This document shows positions 20,000 to 29,263 of a stretch of 64,000 nt of DNA, piece by piece. Source of the DNA: Ornithinimicrobium ciconiae (lineage in GTDB: Bacteria > Actinomycetota > Actinomycetes > Actinomycetales > Dermatophilaceae). How positions within the stretch are numbered: the first letter of the stretch is position 1; each line of letters opens with the position of its first letter. Position numbers and translations under genes: made by a program. The DNA lies in contig NZ_CP041616.1 of the NCBI RefSeq assembly GCF_007197575.1, positions 1,302,001 to 1,366,000 on the forward strand. The letters are read 5' to 3'. Under the pieces are notes generated by a model. That model worked only from the letters and a program-made list of their open reading frames with translations, did no database searches and had not been told where the DNA came from.

Positions 20000-21169
20000 G
20001 TGAGGGTCTTCAAGATTGCCGCGGTCAGTGCGGCCGCCGTCCTGGTCCTCGCCGCGTGTTCCGACGCCCCGGACGAGGACACCGAGACCACCGACACCGA
20101 GACGAGCGCCGACGCTGGCGACGGTGGCGACGCGACCGCTGACGACACCGGGCAGACCGACGACGGCAGCGACCAGACCGCTGTCGCCGGCGACATGGCT
20201 GACTTCAAGGCCTGCATGATCTCCGACGCCGGTGGCTTCGACGACCAGTCGTTCAACCAGGCAGCCCACGCGGGCCTGACCGCCGCCGAGTCCTCCCTGG
20301 GCATCCAGATCGCCGACGCCGAGTCCAACTCCGACGCGGAGTTCGGCCCCAACATCGACGCCATGGTCCAGCAGGACTGCAACTTCGTCATCGGTGCCGG
20401 CTTCCTGCTGGAGCAGGCCATCGAGGACGCGGCCAACGCCAACCCGGACACCAACTTCGGTCTGGTCGACTCCGGCTTCTCCGATGCGGACTTCAACCCC
20501 ATCGAGCTCGACAACGGCAAGCCGATTCTGTTCAACACCTCCGAGGCCGCCTTCCTCGCGGGCTACCTGGCCGCGGGCATGACCGAGACTGACAAGGTCG
20601 CGACTTTCGGTGGCCTGCCGATCCCCTCCGTCCAGATCTTCATGGACGGCTTCTCGGACGGCATCGACGCCTACAACGAGGACAACGGCACGACCGTCGA
20701 GCTCCTCGGCTGGGACAAGGAGGCGCAGAACGGCGCCTTCGCCAACACCTTCGACGACCAGTCGCAGGGCGCCTCGCTGGGCGAGCAGTTCATCTCCCAG
20801 GGTGCGGACATCATCATGCCGGTCGCCGGTCCGGTCGGGCTGGGCACCGCCTCGGTCGCCGAGGGCACCGACACCAAGCTCATCTGGGTCGACCTGGACG
20901 GCTACGAGACCACCGAGTACGGCGACCTCATCCTCACCTCGGTCCTGAAGGAGATCGGCTCGGCCGTCGAGGGCTCCATCGCGGAGACCGCGGACGGCAC
21001 CTTCAGCAACGAGCCGTATGTTGGGACCCTGGAGAACGGCGGCGTCGCCCTGGCGCCGTTCCACGACTTCGAGGACGAGGTCCCGCAGGAGCTGAAGGAC
21101 AAGCTCACGGAGTACCAGGACCAGATCATCGCCGGGGAGCTCGTCATCGAGTCCCCCAACGCTCCCTGA
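20000..21169 (+). CDS. BMP-family nucleoside-binding lipoprotein of an ABC importer
   Basis: A 389-residue substrate-binding lipoprotein of the PnrA/BMP family. The signal peptide ends in lipobox VLAAC (Cys20), followed by an acidic Thr/Asp-rich linker to about residue 60. The mature domain starts FKACMISDAGGFDDQSFNQ, the BMP signature, and later has FGGLPIPSVQIFMDGF. GTG at 20000 is preceded by AAAGGAG at 6 nt; it is preferred to an upstream start because it gives a proper lipoprotein signal. The following ATPase, two permeases and cdd mark nucleosides as substrate. Confidence 0.93.
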   Translation: MRVFKIAAVSAAAVLVLAACSDAPDEDTETTDTETSADAGDGGDATADDTGQTDDGSDQTAVAGDMADFKACMISDAGGFDDQSFNQAAHAGLTAAESSLGIQIADAESNSDAEFGPNIDAMVQQDCNFVIGAGFLLEQAIEDAANANPDTNFGLVDSGFSDADFNPIELDNGKPILFNTSEAAFLAGYLAAGMTETDKVATFGGLPIPSVQIFMDGFSDGIDAYNEDNGTTVELLGWDKEAQNGAFANTFDDQSQGASLGEQFISQGADIIMPVAGPVGLGTASVAEGTDTKLIWVDLDGYETTEYGDLILTSVLKEIGSAVEGSIAETADGTFSNEPYVGTLENGGVALAPFHDFEDEVPQELKDKLTEYQDQIIAGELVIESPNAP

Positions 21170-21261
21170 CACCCGGATCCACGGGTGACAGGTGCACCGC
21201 AGCCCGGGTGCACCGAGCACTGAAGCACTGAGCAGTACGCGGGAGTCACAACTCTCCGATG

Positions 21262-21293
21262 TAGCGGCCCAGCCACTCCCGGCTGGGCCGCTA
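21262..21293 (+). terminator. intra-operon hairpin between lipoprotein and ATPase genes
   Basis: Perfect 13-bp stem (TAGCGGCCCAGCC and its complement) with a 6-nt loop in the 162-nt gap. It probably lets the binding protein be made in excess over the membrane parts. A pair of GGTGCACC palindromes also lies upstream at about 21190-21215. Confidence 0.7.
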
Positions 21294-21331
21294 CGCTGTC
21301 CCGCATTCACTACCGATGGAGCCGAGGAGCG

Positions 21332-22957
21332 ATGAAGCTCGAACTGCGCGGGATCACCAAGGTCTTCGGACCGCTGGTGGCAAACGACCACATCGACCTT
21401 GTTGTCGAACCCGGTGAGATCCATGCCCTGCTGGGCGAGAACGGCGCCGGCAAGAGCACGTTGATGAACGTGCTCTACGGCCTCTACGACCCGGACGGCG
21501 GGCAGATCCTGCTCGACGACACCCCGGTGACCTTTCCCGGCCCCGGGGACGCGGTCCGGGCCGGCATCGGGATGGTTCACCAGCACTTCATGCTGGTGCC
21601 TGTCTTCACGGTCGCCGAGTCGGTCGCGCTGGGCTATGAACCGACCGGCCTGGCTGGCCTGCTGGACCCTGCTGCGCACTCACTCGGCATCCTGGACCTG
21701 GCCTCGGCGCGACGCAAGGTCCGTGACATCTCCGAGCGCTTCGGCTTCCACGTCGACCCCGACGCCCTCATCGAGGAGTTGCCGGTCGGCGTGCAGCAGC
21801 GCGTGGAGATCATCAAGGCGCTCTCTCGCGACGCCAAGATCCTGATCCTGGACGAGCCCACCGCGGTGCTCACGCCCCAGGAGACCGACGAGCTCATCAA
21901 GATCATGGGAGAGCTGAAAGCCGCCGGCACCTCCATCGTCTTCATCACCCACAAGCTCCGGGAGGTGCGGGCGATCGCCGACCGCATCACCGTGATCCGT
22001 CGTGGCAAGGTCGTGGGGGAGGCCGGCCCCGAGTCGACCGAGACCGAGCTCGCCTCCCTGATGGTGGGCCGGTCGGTCAACCTCGCGGTGGACAAGACGG
22101 CGGCACAGCCACGGGACAACGGGATGGTGGTCTCCGACCTCACAGTGCTCAACGGCGCGACCGCCGTGGTGGACCACGTCAGCTTTGAGGTCCGGGGCGG
22201 CGAGATCCTGGCGATCGCCGGTGTGCAGGGCAACGGCCAGACCGAGCTGGCAGAGGTCATCCTCGGCATCGACGAGGCGGCGGCAGGCTCGATCACCCTC
22301 GACGGTGAGGAACTGCTGGGCAAGAGCGTCCGGCAGCGGCTGCGTGCCGGACTGGGGTTCGTGCCCGAGGATCGCTCGACCGACGGTGTCGTCGCCAGTT
22401 TCACCATCGCCGAGAACCTGGTCCTGGATCTCTATAGCACCGAGGAGTTCTCCCGCGGACCCTCGCTCAACCTGGGCAAGATCGCGGAGAACGCCGAGCA
22501 CCGCACCACCGAGTTCGACGTGCGGCTCACCAATATCACCGATCCGATCTCCACCCTGTCCGGAGGCAATGCCCAAAAGGTTGTCCTGGCGCGGGAGATG
22601 TCACGCCCGCTGCGGCTCCTGGTCGCCTCCCAGCCGACACGTGGCCTGGACGTGGGCTCCATCGAGTTTGTCCACAAGCGGATCGTCGCCGAGCGTGACC
22701 ACGGCACCCCGGTGGTCATCGTCTCCACCGAACTGGACGAGGTGCTCGCGCTGGCCGACCGGGTCGCCGTGATGTATCGCGGACGGATCATCGGCATCAT
22801 CGACGCCGCTGAGTCCGGCCCCGGAGGCATCAGCCGGGACGTGCTCGGACTGATGATGGCAGGCGTGCCACTGGACGACGCGGTCGCGCAGGCAGCAGGG
22901 CACCAGTCGGTGCTGGCTGGCGCCGACAAGGCCGCTGAAGGGAAGGACCTGACGTGA
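21332..22957 (+). CDS. nucleoside ABC transporter ATPase (two ABC domains)
   Basis: A 541-residue fusion of two ABC domains, as in the NupO/YufO and ribose-type ATPases. First domain: Walker A GENGAGKST at about 36-44, a degenerate signature before the Walker B LILDEPTAVL. Second domain: the P-loop is GVQGNGQTE, degenerate as usual in this family, signature LSGGNAQK and Walker B-like LLVASQPTRGLD. ATG has GAGGAG 7 nt upstream. The stop overlaps the next GTG start. Confidence 0.95.
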   Translation: MKLELRGITKVFGPLVANDHIDLVVEPGEIHALLGENGAGKSTLMNVLYGLYDPDGGQILLDDTPVTFPGPGDAVRAGIGMVHQHFMLVPVFTVAESVALGYEPTGLAGLLDPAAHSLGILDLASARRKVRDISERFGFHVDPDALIEELPVGVQQRVEIIKALSRDAKILILDEPTAVLTPQETDELIKIMGELKAAGTSIVFITHKLREVRAIADRITVIRRGKVVGEAGPESTETELASLMVGRSVNLAVDKTAAQPRDNGMVVSDLTVLNGATAVVDHVSFEVRGGEILAIAGVQGNGQTELAEVILGIDEAAAGSITLDGEELLGKSVRQRLRAGLGFVPEDRSTDGVVASFTIAENLVLDLYSTEEFSRGPSLNLGKIAENAEHRTTEFDVRLTNITDPISTLSGGNAQKVVLAREMSRPLRLLVASQPTRGLDVGSIEFVHKRIVAERDHGTPVVIVSTELDEVLALADRVAVMYRGRIIGIIDAAESGPGGISRDVLGLMMAGVPLDDAVAQAAGHQSVLAGADKAAEGKDLT

Positions 22958-24255
22958 GCGAGTCGAACACCCCGGCGCCACAACCCTCCCCGCAGGGCAC
23001 GGCGGGGGCCACCACGGCACCCCCCGGGCCGAGTGGCGAGGACCCGCGCTCCGGCTCGGTCATCCTGCGCCAGATCGTCGGTGGGGACGTGATGGTCTCG
23101 GTCTTCGCGATCATCATCGCGCTGGTCCTCGGTGGCGTGCTGATCGCCTTTGCCGATCCGAGGGTCTCCGAGACGGTGTCCTATGTTTTCGCCCGCCCCG
23201 CGGATTTCTTCGCGGCGTCCTGGGAGGCCGTGAGCGAGGCCTACAAGGCGCTCTTCCGCGGCGCGATCTTCGACTATCAGGCCGACGAGTTCCAGCGGCA
23301 GATCCGTCCGATCACCGAGTCGATGACCTTCGCGACCCCGCTGATCCTGGCCGCCCTCGGTGTGGCCGTCGGCTTCCGCGCCGGCCTGTTCAACATCGGT
23401 GCGCAGGGACAGATCATCCTCGGTGCCATCTTCGCCGCCTACCTCGGGTTTGCCTTCGACTTCCCGCCGGTCGTGCACCTGCTCCTCTGCGTGGTGGGCG
23501 GCGCACTCGGCGGCGCACTCTGGGGCTTCATCCCCGGCATCCTGAAGGCCCGCACCGGAGCCAACGAGGTGATCGTGACGATCATGCTCAACTGGATCGC
23601 GGTCTATCTCATCGCCTATGTGCTGACCATGGGCAAGTTCAACGCGAGCGGCACCGGCCTGCGCAGCCCGCAGATCGGGCCCAACGCCGGTTATCCGGCG
23701 CTGATCCCGGACTTCTTGGTGCCCGGCAACACCTTCCGCCTGCACTGGGGCTTCGTGGTCGCCATCCTCGCCACGATCTTCGTCTGGTGGCTGCTGGAAC
23801 GGTCCACGACAGGCTTTGAGATCCGTGCGGCCGGAGCCAACCCCCACGCGGCCCGCACCGCCGGCATGTCCGTCGGCCGGATCACCGTGCTGACGATGGT
23901 CATCGCCGGTGGACTGGCAGGTCTGGCCGCCACCTCACAGGTGCTGATCACCGGAGGGTCCCTGACCGCCGGGGTGGCCGCCACCTACGGCTTCGACGCC
24001 ATCACGGTCGCCCTGCTGGGACGCTCCAAGCCTCTGGGCACCTTTATCGCCGGGTTGCTGTTCGGCGCCTTCCAGGCGGGCGGCACGCTGATGCAGTCCG
24101 TCACCTCGACACCGATCGACATCGTCTTCGTCGTCCAGTCCGTCATCGTCCTGCTGATCGCCGCGCCGCCCCTGGTGCGCGCGATCTTCCGACTCCCTGA
24201 TCCCGATGCGCCTCCCAAGGCTGCGCGGACCGCACCGAAGGAGACTGCAGCGTGA
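22954..24255 (+). CDS. nucleoside ABC transporter permease 1
   Basis: A 433-residue membrane protein of the BPD_transp_2 (LivM/RbsC-like) type. It has a Pro/Ser-rich cytoplasmic N-terminus of about 45 residues, about nine helices, and the coupling region ANPHAARTAGMSVGRITV. An extra loop between the first and second helices (about 70-120) is typical of the YufP/NupP permease. The GTG start overlaps the ATPase stop by 4 nt and its own stop overlaps the next start the same way. Confidence 0.93.
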   Translation: MSESNTPAPQPSPQGTAGATTAPPGPSGEDPRSGSVILRQIVGGDVMVSVFAIIIALVLGGVLIAFADPRVSETVSYVFARPADFFAASWEAVSEAYKALFRGAIFDYQADEFQRQIRPITESMTFATPLILAALGVAVGFRAGLFNIGAQGQIILGAIFAAYLGFAFDFPPVVHLLLCVVGGALGGALWGFIPGILKARTGANEVIVTIMLNWIAVYLIAYVLTMGKFNASGTGLRSPQIGPNAGYPALIPDFLVPGNTFRLHWGFVVAILATIFVWWLLERSTTGFEIRAAGANPHAARTAGMSVGRITVLTMVIAGGLAGLAATSQVLITGGSLTAGVAATYGFDAITVALLGRSKPLGTFIAGLLFGAFQAGGTLMQSVTSTPIDIVFVVQSVIVLLIAAPPLVRAIFRLPDPDAPPKAARTAPKETAA

Positions 24256-25574
24256 CCACGCCACTCGTCCCCGTGACTGCCGGCACGCCGGTCGATGACG
24301 TACCCACCGGTGGCACCGTCCTGGGCAAGGTCTCCTACCGGATTCCCGTCACCTACGCCGTGCTGGCCGCCGCCGCACTCCTGGGCCTGGTCGGCACCAT
24401 GATCCGGCGTGAGGGCGTGTGGGAGGAGGCGACGGAGTTCCAGTCCCGCTACGGCGAGCAGTGGTTCACCATCCCCAACTTCAGCGTCCCATCGATGCTG
24501 ACAGTGCTCGTGCTCACCGGGATCCTGCTCGCGGCGGCCGTCTATGGCTTCGTGCTGGCTCGGTCCCGCGCGAAGACACCGGTCTGGCTGCACCTCGTGG
24601 TCGGTGTGGGTTTTGTGGTGGCCTTCCTCACCTGGGCCGGGGCCGGCAAGACCTCGGTGATCCCGGTGACCTCACTCCTGGCCGGTGCGCTGGCGCTGTC
24701 GGTGCCGCTGATCTTTGGTGCGATGTCCGGCATCATCTGCGAGCGCTCGGGCATCATCAACATCGCCATCGAGGGTCAGCTCCTGTTCGGTGCGTTCGCC
24801 GCGGCGGTGATCGCCTCGCTGTTCACCGCGCCCTACCTCGGTCTGGTCGCGGCCCCGATCGCCGGTGGTCTGGTCGGTGCCCTGCTCGCCTGGTTCGCGG
24901 TGAAGTACCAGGTCAACCAGATCATCGTCGGCGTCGTGCTCAACACGCTGATTCTGGGTCTGACCAGCTTCTTCTTCTCCACGCTGCTGGCCGAGAACCG
25001 CGAGACCTGGAACGCCCGCCAGCCGCTGGGCATCATCGAGATCCCGCTGCTGAGCCAGATCCCGATCGTCGGCCCCGTGCTCTTCCGGCAGACCATCCTG
25101 GTCTACCTGATGTATGCCGCGGTGATCATCCTGCAGTTCATGCTCTTCCGCAGCCGGTGGGGTTTGCGCACCCGCGCCGTCGGCGAGCACCCCAAGGCGG
25201 CCGACACCGTCGGCATCAACGTGAACAAGCGCCGCGTCTGGAACACGGTCCTCGGTGGTGCGGTCGCGGGCCTGGGTGGTGCCTTCTTCACCATCGGCAG
25301 CGGACTGGCCTTCGGCCGAGACATGTCTGCGGGCAACGGCTTCATCGCCCTGGCCGCAATGATCCTGGGCAAGTGGAACCCCGCCGGGGCTCTGGTTGCT
25401 GCCGTGCTGTTCGGCTTCTCCAAAAACCTCGGCAACGTCCTGGGCACGATCGGCTCTCCCATGCCACCACAGCTGCTGGCGATGCTGCCCTATGTCATCA
25501 CCATCTTTGCCGTCGCCGGACTGGTCGGCCGGGTGCGCGCCCCTGCCGCCGAGGGCATCCCCTACACCAAGTGA
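24252..25574 (+). CDS. nucleoside ABC transporter permease 2
   Basis: A 440-residue partner permease (YufQ/NupQ-like) with about ten helices, the ERSGIINIAIEGQLLFGA motif and the coupling loop GEHPKAADTVGINVNKRRV. The GTG start overlaps the previous stop (GTGA). Only 10 nt separate it from cdd, so import and deamination of cytidine are in one transcript. Confidence 0.93.
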   Translation: MTTPLVPVTAGTPVDDVPTGGTVLGKVSYRIPVTYAVLAAAALLGLVGTMIRREGVWEEATEFQSRYGEQWFTIPNFSVPSMLTVLVLTGILLAAAVYGFVLARSRAKTPVWLHLVVGVGFVVAFLTWAGAGKTSVIPVTSLLAGALALSVPLIFGAMSGIICERSGIINIAIEGQLLFGAFAAAVIASLFTAPYLGLVAAPIAGGLVGALLAWFAVKYQVNQIIVGVVLNTLILGLTSFFFSTLLAENRETWNARQPLGIIEIPLLSQIPIVGPVLFRQTILVYLMYAAVIILQFMLFRSRWGLRTRAVGEHPKAADTVGINVNKRRVWNTVLGGAVAGLGGAFFTIGSGLAFGRDMSAGNGFIALAAMILGKWNPAGALVAAVLFGFSKNLGNVLGTIGSPMPPQLLAMLPYVITIFAVAGLVGRVRAPAAEGIPYTK

Positions 25575-25584
25575 GGACCGCCTG

Positions 25585-25986
25585 ATGATGCACGAGCAGG
25601 AGATTGACTGGGTCGCGCTGAAGGCGCGGGCCACCGAGTTGATGGAGCGTGCCTACGCGCCCTACTCCCAGTATCCGGTCGGGGTCGCCGGACTGGTCGA
25701 CGACGGCCGGGTGGTCGGCGGGTGCAATGTGGAGAACGCCGGCTATGGCGTCACCCTATGCGCCGAGTGCGGGATGATCTCCGAGCTCATCGCGACCGGC
25801 GGGGGACGCCTCGTGGCCGTCTCCTGCGTCAACGGCTCGGGCGCGACGATCATGCCGTGCGGTCGGTGCCGTCAACTCATCTGGGAGCACGGCGGAGCCG
25901 AGTGCCTCCTGGAGACTCCCCGCGGGGTGCTGCCGATGGATCAGGTGCTGCCGCAGGCCTTCGGTCCCGAGGACCTCGAGGCCTGA
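25585..25986 (+). CDS. cdd: cytidine deaminase
   Basis: Deaminates cytidine and deoxycytidine to uridines. The 133-residue protein has the CNVENAGYG motif, the catalytic CAE (Cys59 zinc ligand, Glu61 proton shuttle) and PCGRC (Cys92, Cys95). In the common form CAERTA follows; here it is CAECGM. Start is ATG at 25585 or 25588, both close behind GTGAGGA. Last gene of the nucleoside import operon. Confidence 0.95.
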   Translation: MMHEQEIDWVALKARATELMERAYAPYSQYPVGVAGLVDDGRVVGGCNVENAGYGVTLCAECGMISELIATGGGRLVAVSCVNGSGATIMPCGRCRQLIWEHGGAECLLETPRGVLPMDQVLPQAFGPEDLEA

Positions 25987-25995
25987 GGATCTCGG

Positions 25996-26024
25996 CGCCG
26001 CCGGTCAGGCCGACCGAGGCGGCG
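25996..26024 (+). terminator. terminator of the nucleoside import operon
   Basis: CGCCGCCGGTC (25996-26006), 5-nt loop, GACC, 2-nt bulge, GGCGGCG: an 11-bp stem 9 nt after the cdd stop. Confidence 0.75.
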
Positions 26025-26044
26025 ACAGGGATGGTTGTGCCTGC

Positions 26045-26782
26045 TCAGCGGGTGAGCAGGCACTCCTGAGGCAGCCCGGCGGCGAGCATCCTGGTGGCCT
26101 GGGTCCCGTCGGCGGCGACGAACAGGGCGGTGCCACCGATGCCCTTGACCCGCTCGTAGGTCGTCTTGATGGTGCCGGCGTCGATCGCCATCCGTCCCTC
26201 GGCCGCCGGAATGAAGTCGGGGGAGACCGGGGCCTGTGGCGCCTGCCCTGCCTGGTCTGCGGCGGTCTGCCCAGCAGGGTCCTTGCGGGCGACCTTGGCC
26301 GGGTCCAGCGGGGCGTGACCCATCGCCTTGGCCAGCTCGTCCATCAGCCTCCGGTCGTCCGGGCGACCACGCTCGGGGGCGGTGAAGACCACCTCTCCGT
26401 CCTGCACCTGATAGCGCTGGACGGCCAGGCTGGCCTCCCGGTCCCGGGTGAAGGTCGTGTAGGCGATGCCCTCGCCGGCCTCCTGGGGCGGCAGGTCCTC
26501 GCTGCCAGCACGCTCGGGGAGAGTGACCTGGGCCGCCACCGCCAGCATCTGCGGAGCCAGTCCGATCGCGAGGGTCGACGCGCAGGACAGGACCACCTCC
26601 AGGCGCGGTGCCGTGATGACGGCGAGCACGCGGTCCTCGCGCAGGGCGATGAGCGTCGGCGACATCGTGGCCTCACCCCCGGCCTGGCGCAGCGAGCGGC
26701 GCTTGAGGTCCTGGACACCGGGAACGATCTGTTTCATGGCCTGGGCGAGGTTCACCGGCACAGGATCGCACAACCCGGGCAC
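26045..26782 (-). CDS. protein of unknown function
   Basis: A 245-residue protein I do not recognise. It has no signal peptide, no clear membrane segment and no catalytic motif. Middle part contains a mild hydrophobic run (VLSCASTLAIGLAPQMLA, about 83-100), then a flexible Ala/Gln/Pro-rich linker at about 170-195, then a conserved-looking C-terminal block (TYERVKGIGGTALFVAADG). The start is uncertain: GTG at 26782, GTG at 26761 or 26755, and ATG at 26737 are all in frame. It converges with the cdd operon and lies 88 nt downstream of the MarR gene in the same direction. Coding call rests on codon bias and length. Confidence 0.6.
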   Translation of the reverse strand: MPGLCDPVPVNLAQAMKQIVPGVQDLKRRSLRQAGGEATMSPTLIALREDRVLAVITAPRLEVVLSCASTLAIGLAPQMLAVAAQVTLPERAGSEDLPPQEAGEGIAYTTFTRDREASLAVQRYQVQDGEVVFTAPERGRPDDRRLMDELAKAMGHAPLDPAKVARKDPAGQTAADQAGQAPQAPVSPDFIPAAEGRMAIDAGTIKTTYERVKGIGGTALFVAADGTQATRMLAAGLPQECLLTR

Positions 26783-26870
26783 CCGGCATACTCACGGGGT
26801 GCTGCTCACCACCGCCTCACCGAGGTCGGTGTCCTCGGGTCAGCTGCCGTCCACCTCCCGGCGGGTGGAC

Positions 26871-27401
26871 TCACTGCTGGGGCTCAGCTCCGGGTCGACG
26901 GTAGGGCAGGCTCATCAGGCCCCGCGGGTCGAGGCTGGTGAGCAGCGTGTCGGTGATGGCTCCGAGCTGCCTGACCTGCTCGCTGCTGAGTCGGTCGAAG
27001 ACGAGCTCACGCACCTGCTCGACGTGCGTGGGGGCGGTGGCCTCCAGGAGGTCCCAGCCGTCCTGGGTCAGGCGCACGATCGTGACGCGTCGGTCCTGGT
27101 GCGCCGTGGACCGCTCGATCATCCCGCGGGCCTCGAGGCGACGGGCGACGTGGGACAGTCGCGGCAAGGTGGCGTTGGTGCGGGTGGCCAGGGCGCTCAT
27201 CGGCAGTGTGCGCTCGGGTGCCTCGGACAGCCTGGCGAGCACGTAATAGTCGAAATAGGTCAGGTCGGCAACGCGTCGCAGGCGCGAGTCCAGCTGCGCG
27301 GGAAGAAGTTCCAGGACAGCCACAAGACCGACCCAGACCTGGAGCTCGTCCTCGCTCAGCCAGCGGGTCGCTCCCGGTGTCGGTGTCCCGTGGGTGCTCA
27401 T
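26871..27401 (-). CDS. MarR family transcriptional regulator
   Basis: A 176-residue winged-helix regulator. N-terminal dimerisation helix about 15-45 (VWVGLVAVLELLPAQLD), then DYYVLARLSEAPERTLPMSALA, the recognition helix region NATLPRLSHVARRLEARGMIER, and the DRRVTIVRLTQDG wing signature of MarR proteins. Start ATG 27401 was chosen over GTG 27407 because TAGGAT (27413-27408) ends 6 nt before it, as in a leaderless mRNA. It is divergent from deoA and may bind the inverted repeats between them. Ligand unknown. Confidence 0.9.
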   Translation of the reverse strand: MSTHGTPTPGATRWLSEDELQVWVGLVAVLELLPAQLDSRLRRVADLTYFDYYVLARLSEAPERTLPMSALATRTNATLPRLSHVARRLEARGMIERSTAHQDRRVTIVRLTQDGWDLLEATAPTHVEQVRELVFDRLSSEQVRQLGAITDTLLTSLDPRGLMSLPYRRPGAEPQQ

Positions 27402-27422
27402 CGCCACATCCTAGCCGATAAC

Positions 27423-27449
27423 TTGTGGACACAACTAAAAAATTTGTCC
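27423..27449. promoter_or_regulatory. possible MarR operator between marR-type gene and deoA
   Basis: TTGTG-GA-CACAA inverted repeat (27423-27434) followed by an A/T-rich run and TTTGTCC (27443-27449), unusually AT-rich for this genome. Placed just upstream of the MarR -10 box. Confidence 0.35.
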
Positions 27450-27508
27450 GGAGGAGGGATGCGGTGTCGGCGCTGTCCTGCGCGGCGTCCGTGCGGTTGG
27501 ATGGGGGC

Positions 27509-28801
27509 GTGAGCGAGAACTTTGACACCGTCGACATCATCCGGACCAAGCGGGACAGGCAGCGGCTGTCCAGCGAGCAGATCGCCTGGACCATCGACGC
27601 CTACACCCGTGGGGTGATCGCCGACGAACAGATGTCTGCGCTGGCCATGGCGATCCTGCTCAACGGCATGGACCGGCGCGAGATCAGCGACTGGACCACC
27701 GCGATGATCGAGTCGGGCGAGCGGATGGACTTCGGTTCGCTGAGCCGGCCGACGGCGGACAAGCACTCCACCGGCGGTGTGGGGGACAAGATCACCCTGC
27801 CGCTCGCTCCGCTCGTCGCGGCCTGCGGCGTGGCCGTCCCGCAGCTGTCCGGCCGGGGGCTGGGGCACACCGGCGGCACCCTGGACAAGCTGGAGGCTAT
27901 CCCGGGGTGGCGGGCGGACCTGTCCAACGAGGAGATGCTCGCCCAGCTCGAGAGCGTTGGAGCGGTGATCTGCGCGGCCGGGTCCGGACTGGCGCCGGCC
28001 GACAAGCGCCTCTATGCGCTGCGTGACGTGACCGGGACGGTCGAGGCGATCCCGTTGATCGCCTCGTCGATCATGAGCAAGAAGATCGCGGAGGGCACCG
28101 GGGCGCTCGTCCTGGACGTCAAGGTCGGCTCCGGTGCGTTCATGAAGGACCGTGAGCAGGCAACCGAGCTGGCGCGCACCATGGTCGCGCTCGGCACCGA
28201 CGCCGGGGTCCGCACGGTGGCTCTGTTGACGGACATGTCGATCCCGCTCGGGCTGACCGCCGGCAACGCGCTGGAGGTGCGCGAGAGCGTCGAGGTCCTG
28301 GCCGGCGGGGGGCCCGCTGACGTCGTCGAGCTCACCGTGGCCCTGGCCCGGGAGATGCTTGCTGGTGCCGGCCGAGACGACATCGACCCCGCCGATGCCC
28401 TCGCCGACGGGCGCGCGATGGACGCCTGGCGGGCGATGATCTCCGCCCAGGACGGGGACCCGGACGCTGAGCTGCCGCGCGCCGCGGAGACCCAGCAGAT
28501 CACGGCGGAGTCCGACGGGGTGCTCACTCGACTGGATGCCTACCAGGTCGGGGTGGCCGCCTGGCGGCTGGGCGCTGGCCGGGCCCGCAAGGAGGACCCG
28601 GTGCAGGCCGGAGCGGGTGTCGAGTGGCACGCGCGACCGGGAGACACGGTGCGCGCGGGCCAGCCGCTGCTGACCCTGCACACCGACACCCCCGAGCGGT
28701 TCGCCCGGGCGACCGAGGCGCTCGCGGGGGCCTGGGAGATCACCGAGGTGTCGGCATACTCCCCGTCGCCGCTGCTGATCGACCGGGTGGCCGCCGACTG
28801 A
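27509..28801 (+). CDS. deoA: thymidine (pyrimidine-nucleoside) phosphorylase
   Basis: Phosphorolysis of thymidine/deoxyuridine to base and deoxyribose-1-phosphate. The 430-residue protein has the SGRGLGHTGGTLDKLEAIPGW signature region, KHSTGGVGDK and the MKDRE segment, plus the C-terminal PYNP domain with biotinyl-like fold. GTG at 27509 was preferred to an earlier start at 27425 because a TTGGAT box ends 7 nt before it and MSENFDTVDIIRTKRD is the usual N-terminus. It works with the nucleoside importer and cdd upstream and with deoC downstream. Confidence 0.94.
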   Translation: MSENFDTVDIIRTKRDRQRLSSEQIAWTIDAYTRGVIADEQMSALAMAILLNGMDRREISDWTTAMIESGERMDFGSLSRPTADKHSTGGVGDKITLPLAPLVAACGVAVPQLSGRGLGHTGGTLDKLEAIPGWRADLSNEEMLAQLESVGAVICAAGSGLAPADKRLYALRDVTGTVEAIPLIASSIMSKKIAEGTGALVLDVKVGSGAFMKDREQATELARTMVALGTDAGVRTVALLTDMSIPLGLTAGNALEVRESVEVLAGGGPADVVELTVALAREMLAGAGRDDIDPADALADGRAMDAWRAMISAQDGDPDAELPRAAETQQITAESDGVLTRLDAYQVGVAAWRLGAGRARKEDPVQAGAGVEWHARPGDTVRAGQPLLTLHTDTPERFARATEALAGAWEITEVSAYSPSPLLIDRVAAD

Positions 28802-28807
28802 GCAGGC

Positions 28808-29263
28808 TCAGGTCAGCGGCTTGACCATGATCAGGGTCGGGCCGTCCCAGTCCAGGCCCTCGAACTCCTCCAGGGGCAGGAACCCGCGAGCCTGATAGAA
28901 GGCTCGGGTGGCGGCATACCCCTCGTCTGCGAAGGAAGCACCCACGGTCTTGACCTCGAGCAGGTGCGCCCCGTCGGCGACCAGGTCCGCCTCGATAGCC
29001 GCGAGCAGGGCTGACCCGACCCCGCTGCCGTGGGCCTGCGGGGTGACCGCGATGAGGTGGATCTCGCCGGTCATCGGGAAGTGCCGGTCCAGCAGCGCGA
29101 CCCCCACGGTCGTGTTGTCGACGCGGGCCAGATAACTGGCCTTCTCGGCGGCCGCGCGCACGTAGTGCTCGTTGGCCTCGGGGATGCCGAACCAGTCCGG
29201 CAGGACCGCGAGGATCTGGCGGGTCGCCTCGGGGTCGTGGTCTCGGACAATCGTGACGTTCAT
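28808..29263 (-). CDS. GNAT family N-acetyltransferase
   Basis: A 151-residue acetyltransferase with the acetyl-CoA loop VTPQAHGSGVGSALLAAIE (about 76-94) and a C-terminal YQARGFLPLEEF motif. Substrate unknown. ATG at 29263 has GGAAGGA 6 nt upstream and overlaps the stop of the ABC-F gene (ATGA), so it is co-translated with it. Converges on deoA with a 6-nt gap. Confidence 0.88.
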   Translation of the reverse strand: MNVTIVRDHDPEATRQILAVLPDWFGIPEANEHYVRAAAEKASYLARVDNTTVGVALLDRHFPMTGEIHLIAVTPQAHGSGVGSALLAAIEADLVADGAHLLEVKTVGASFADEGYAATRAFYQARGFLPLEEFEGLDWDGPTLIMVKPLT

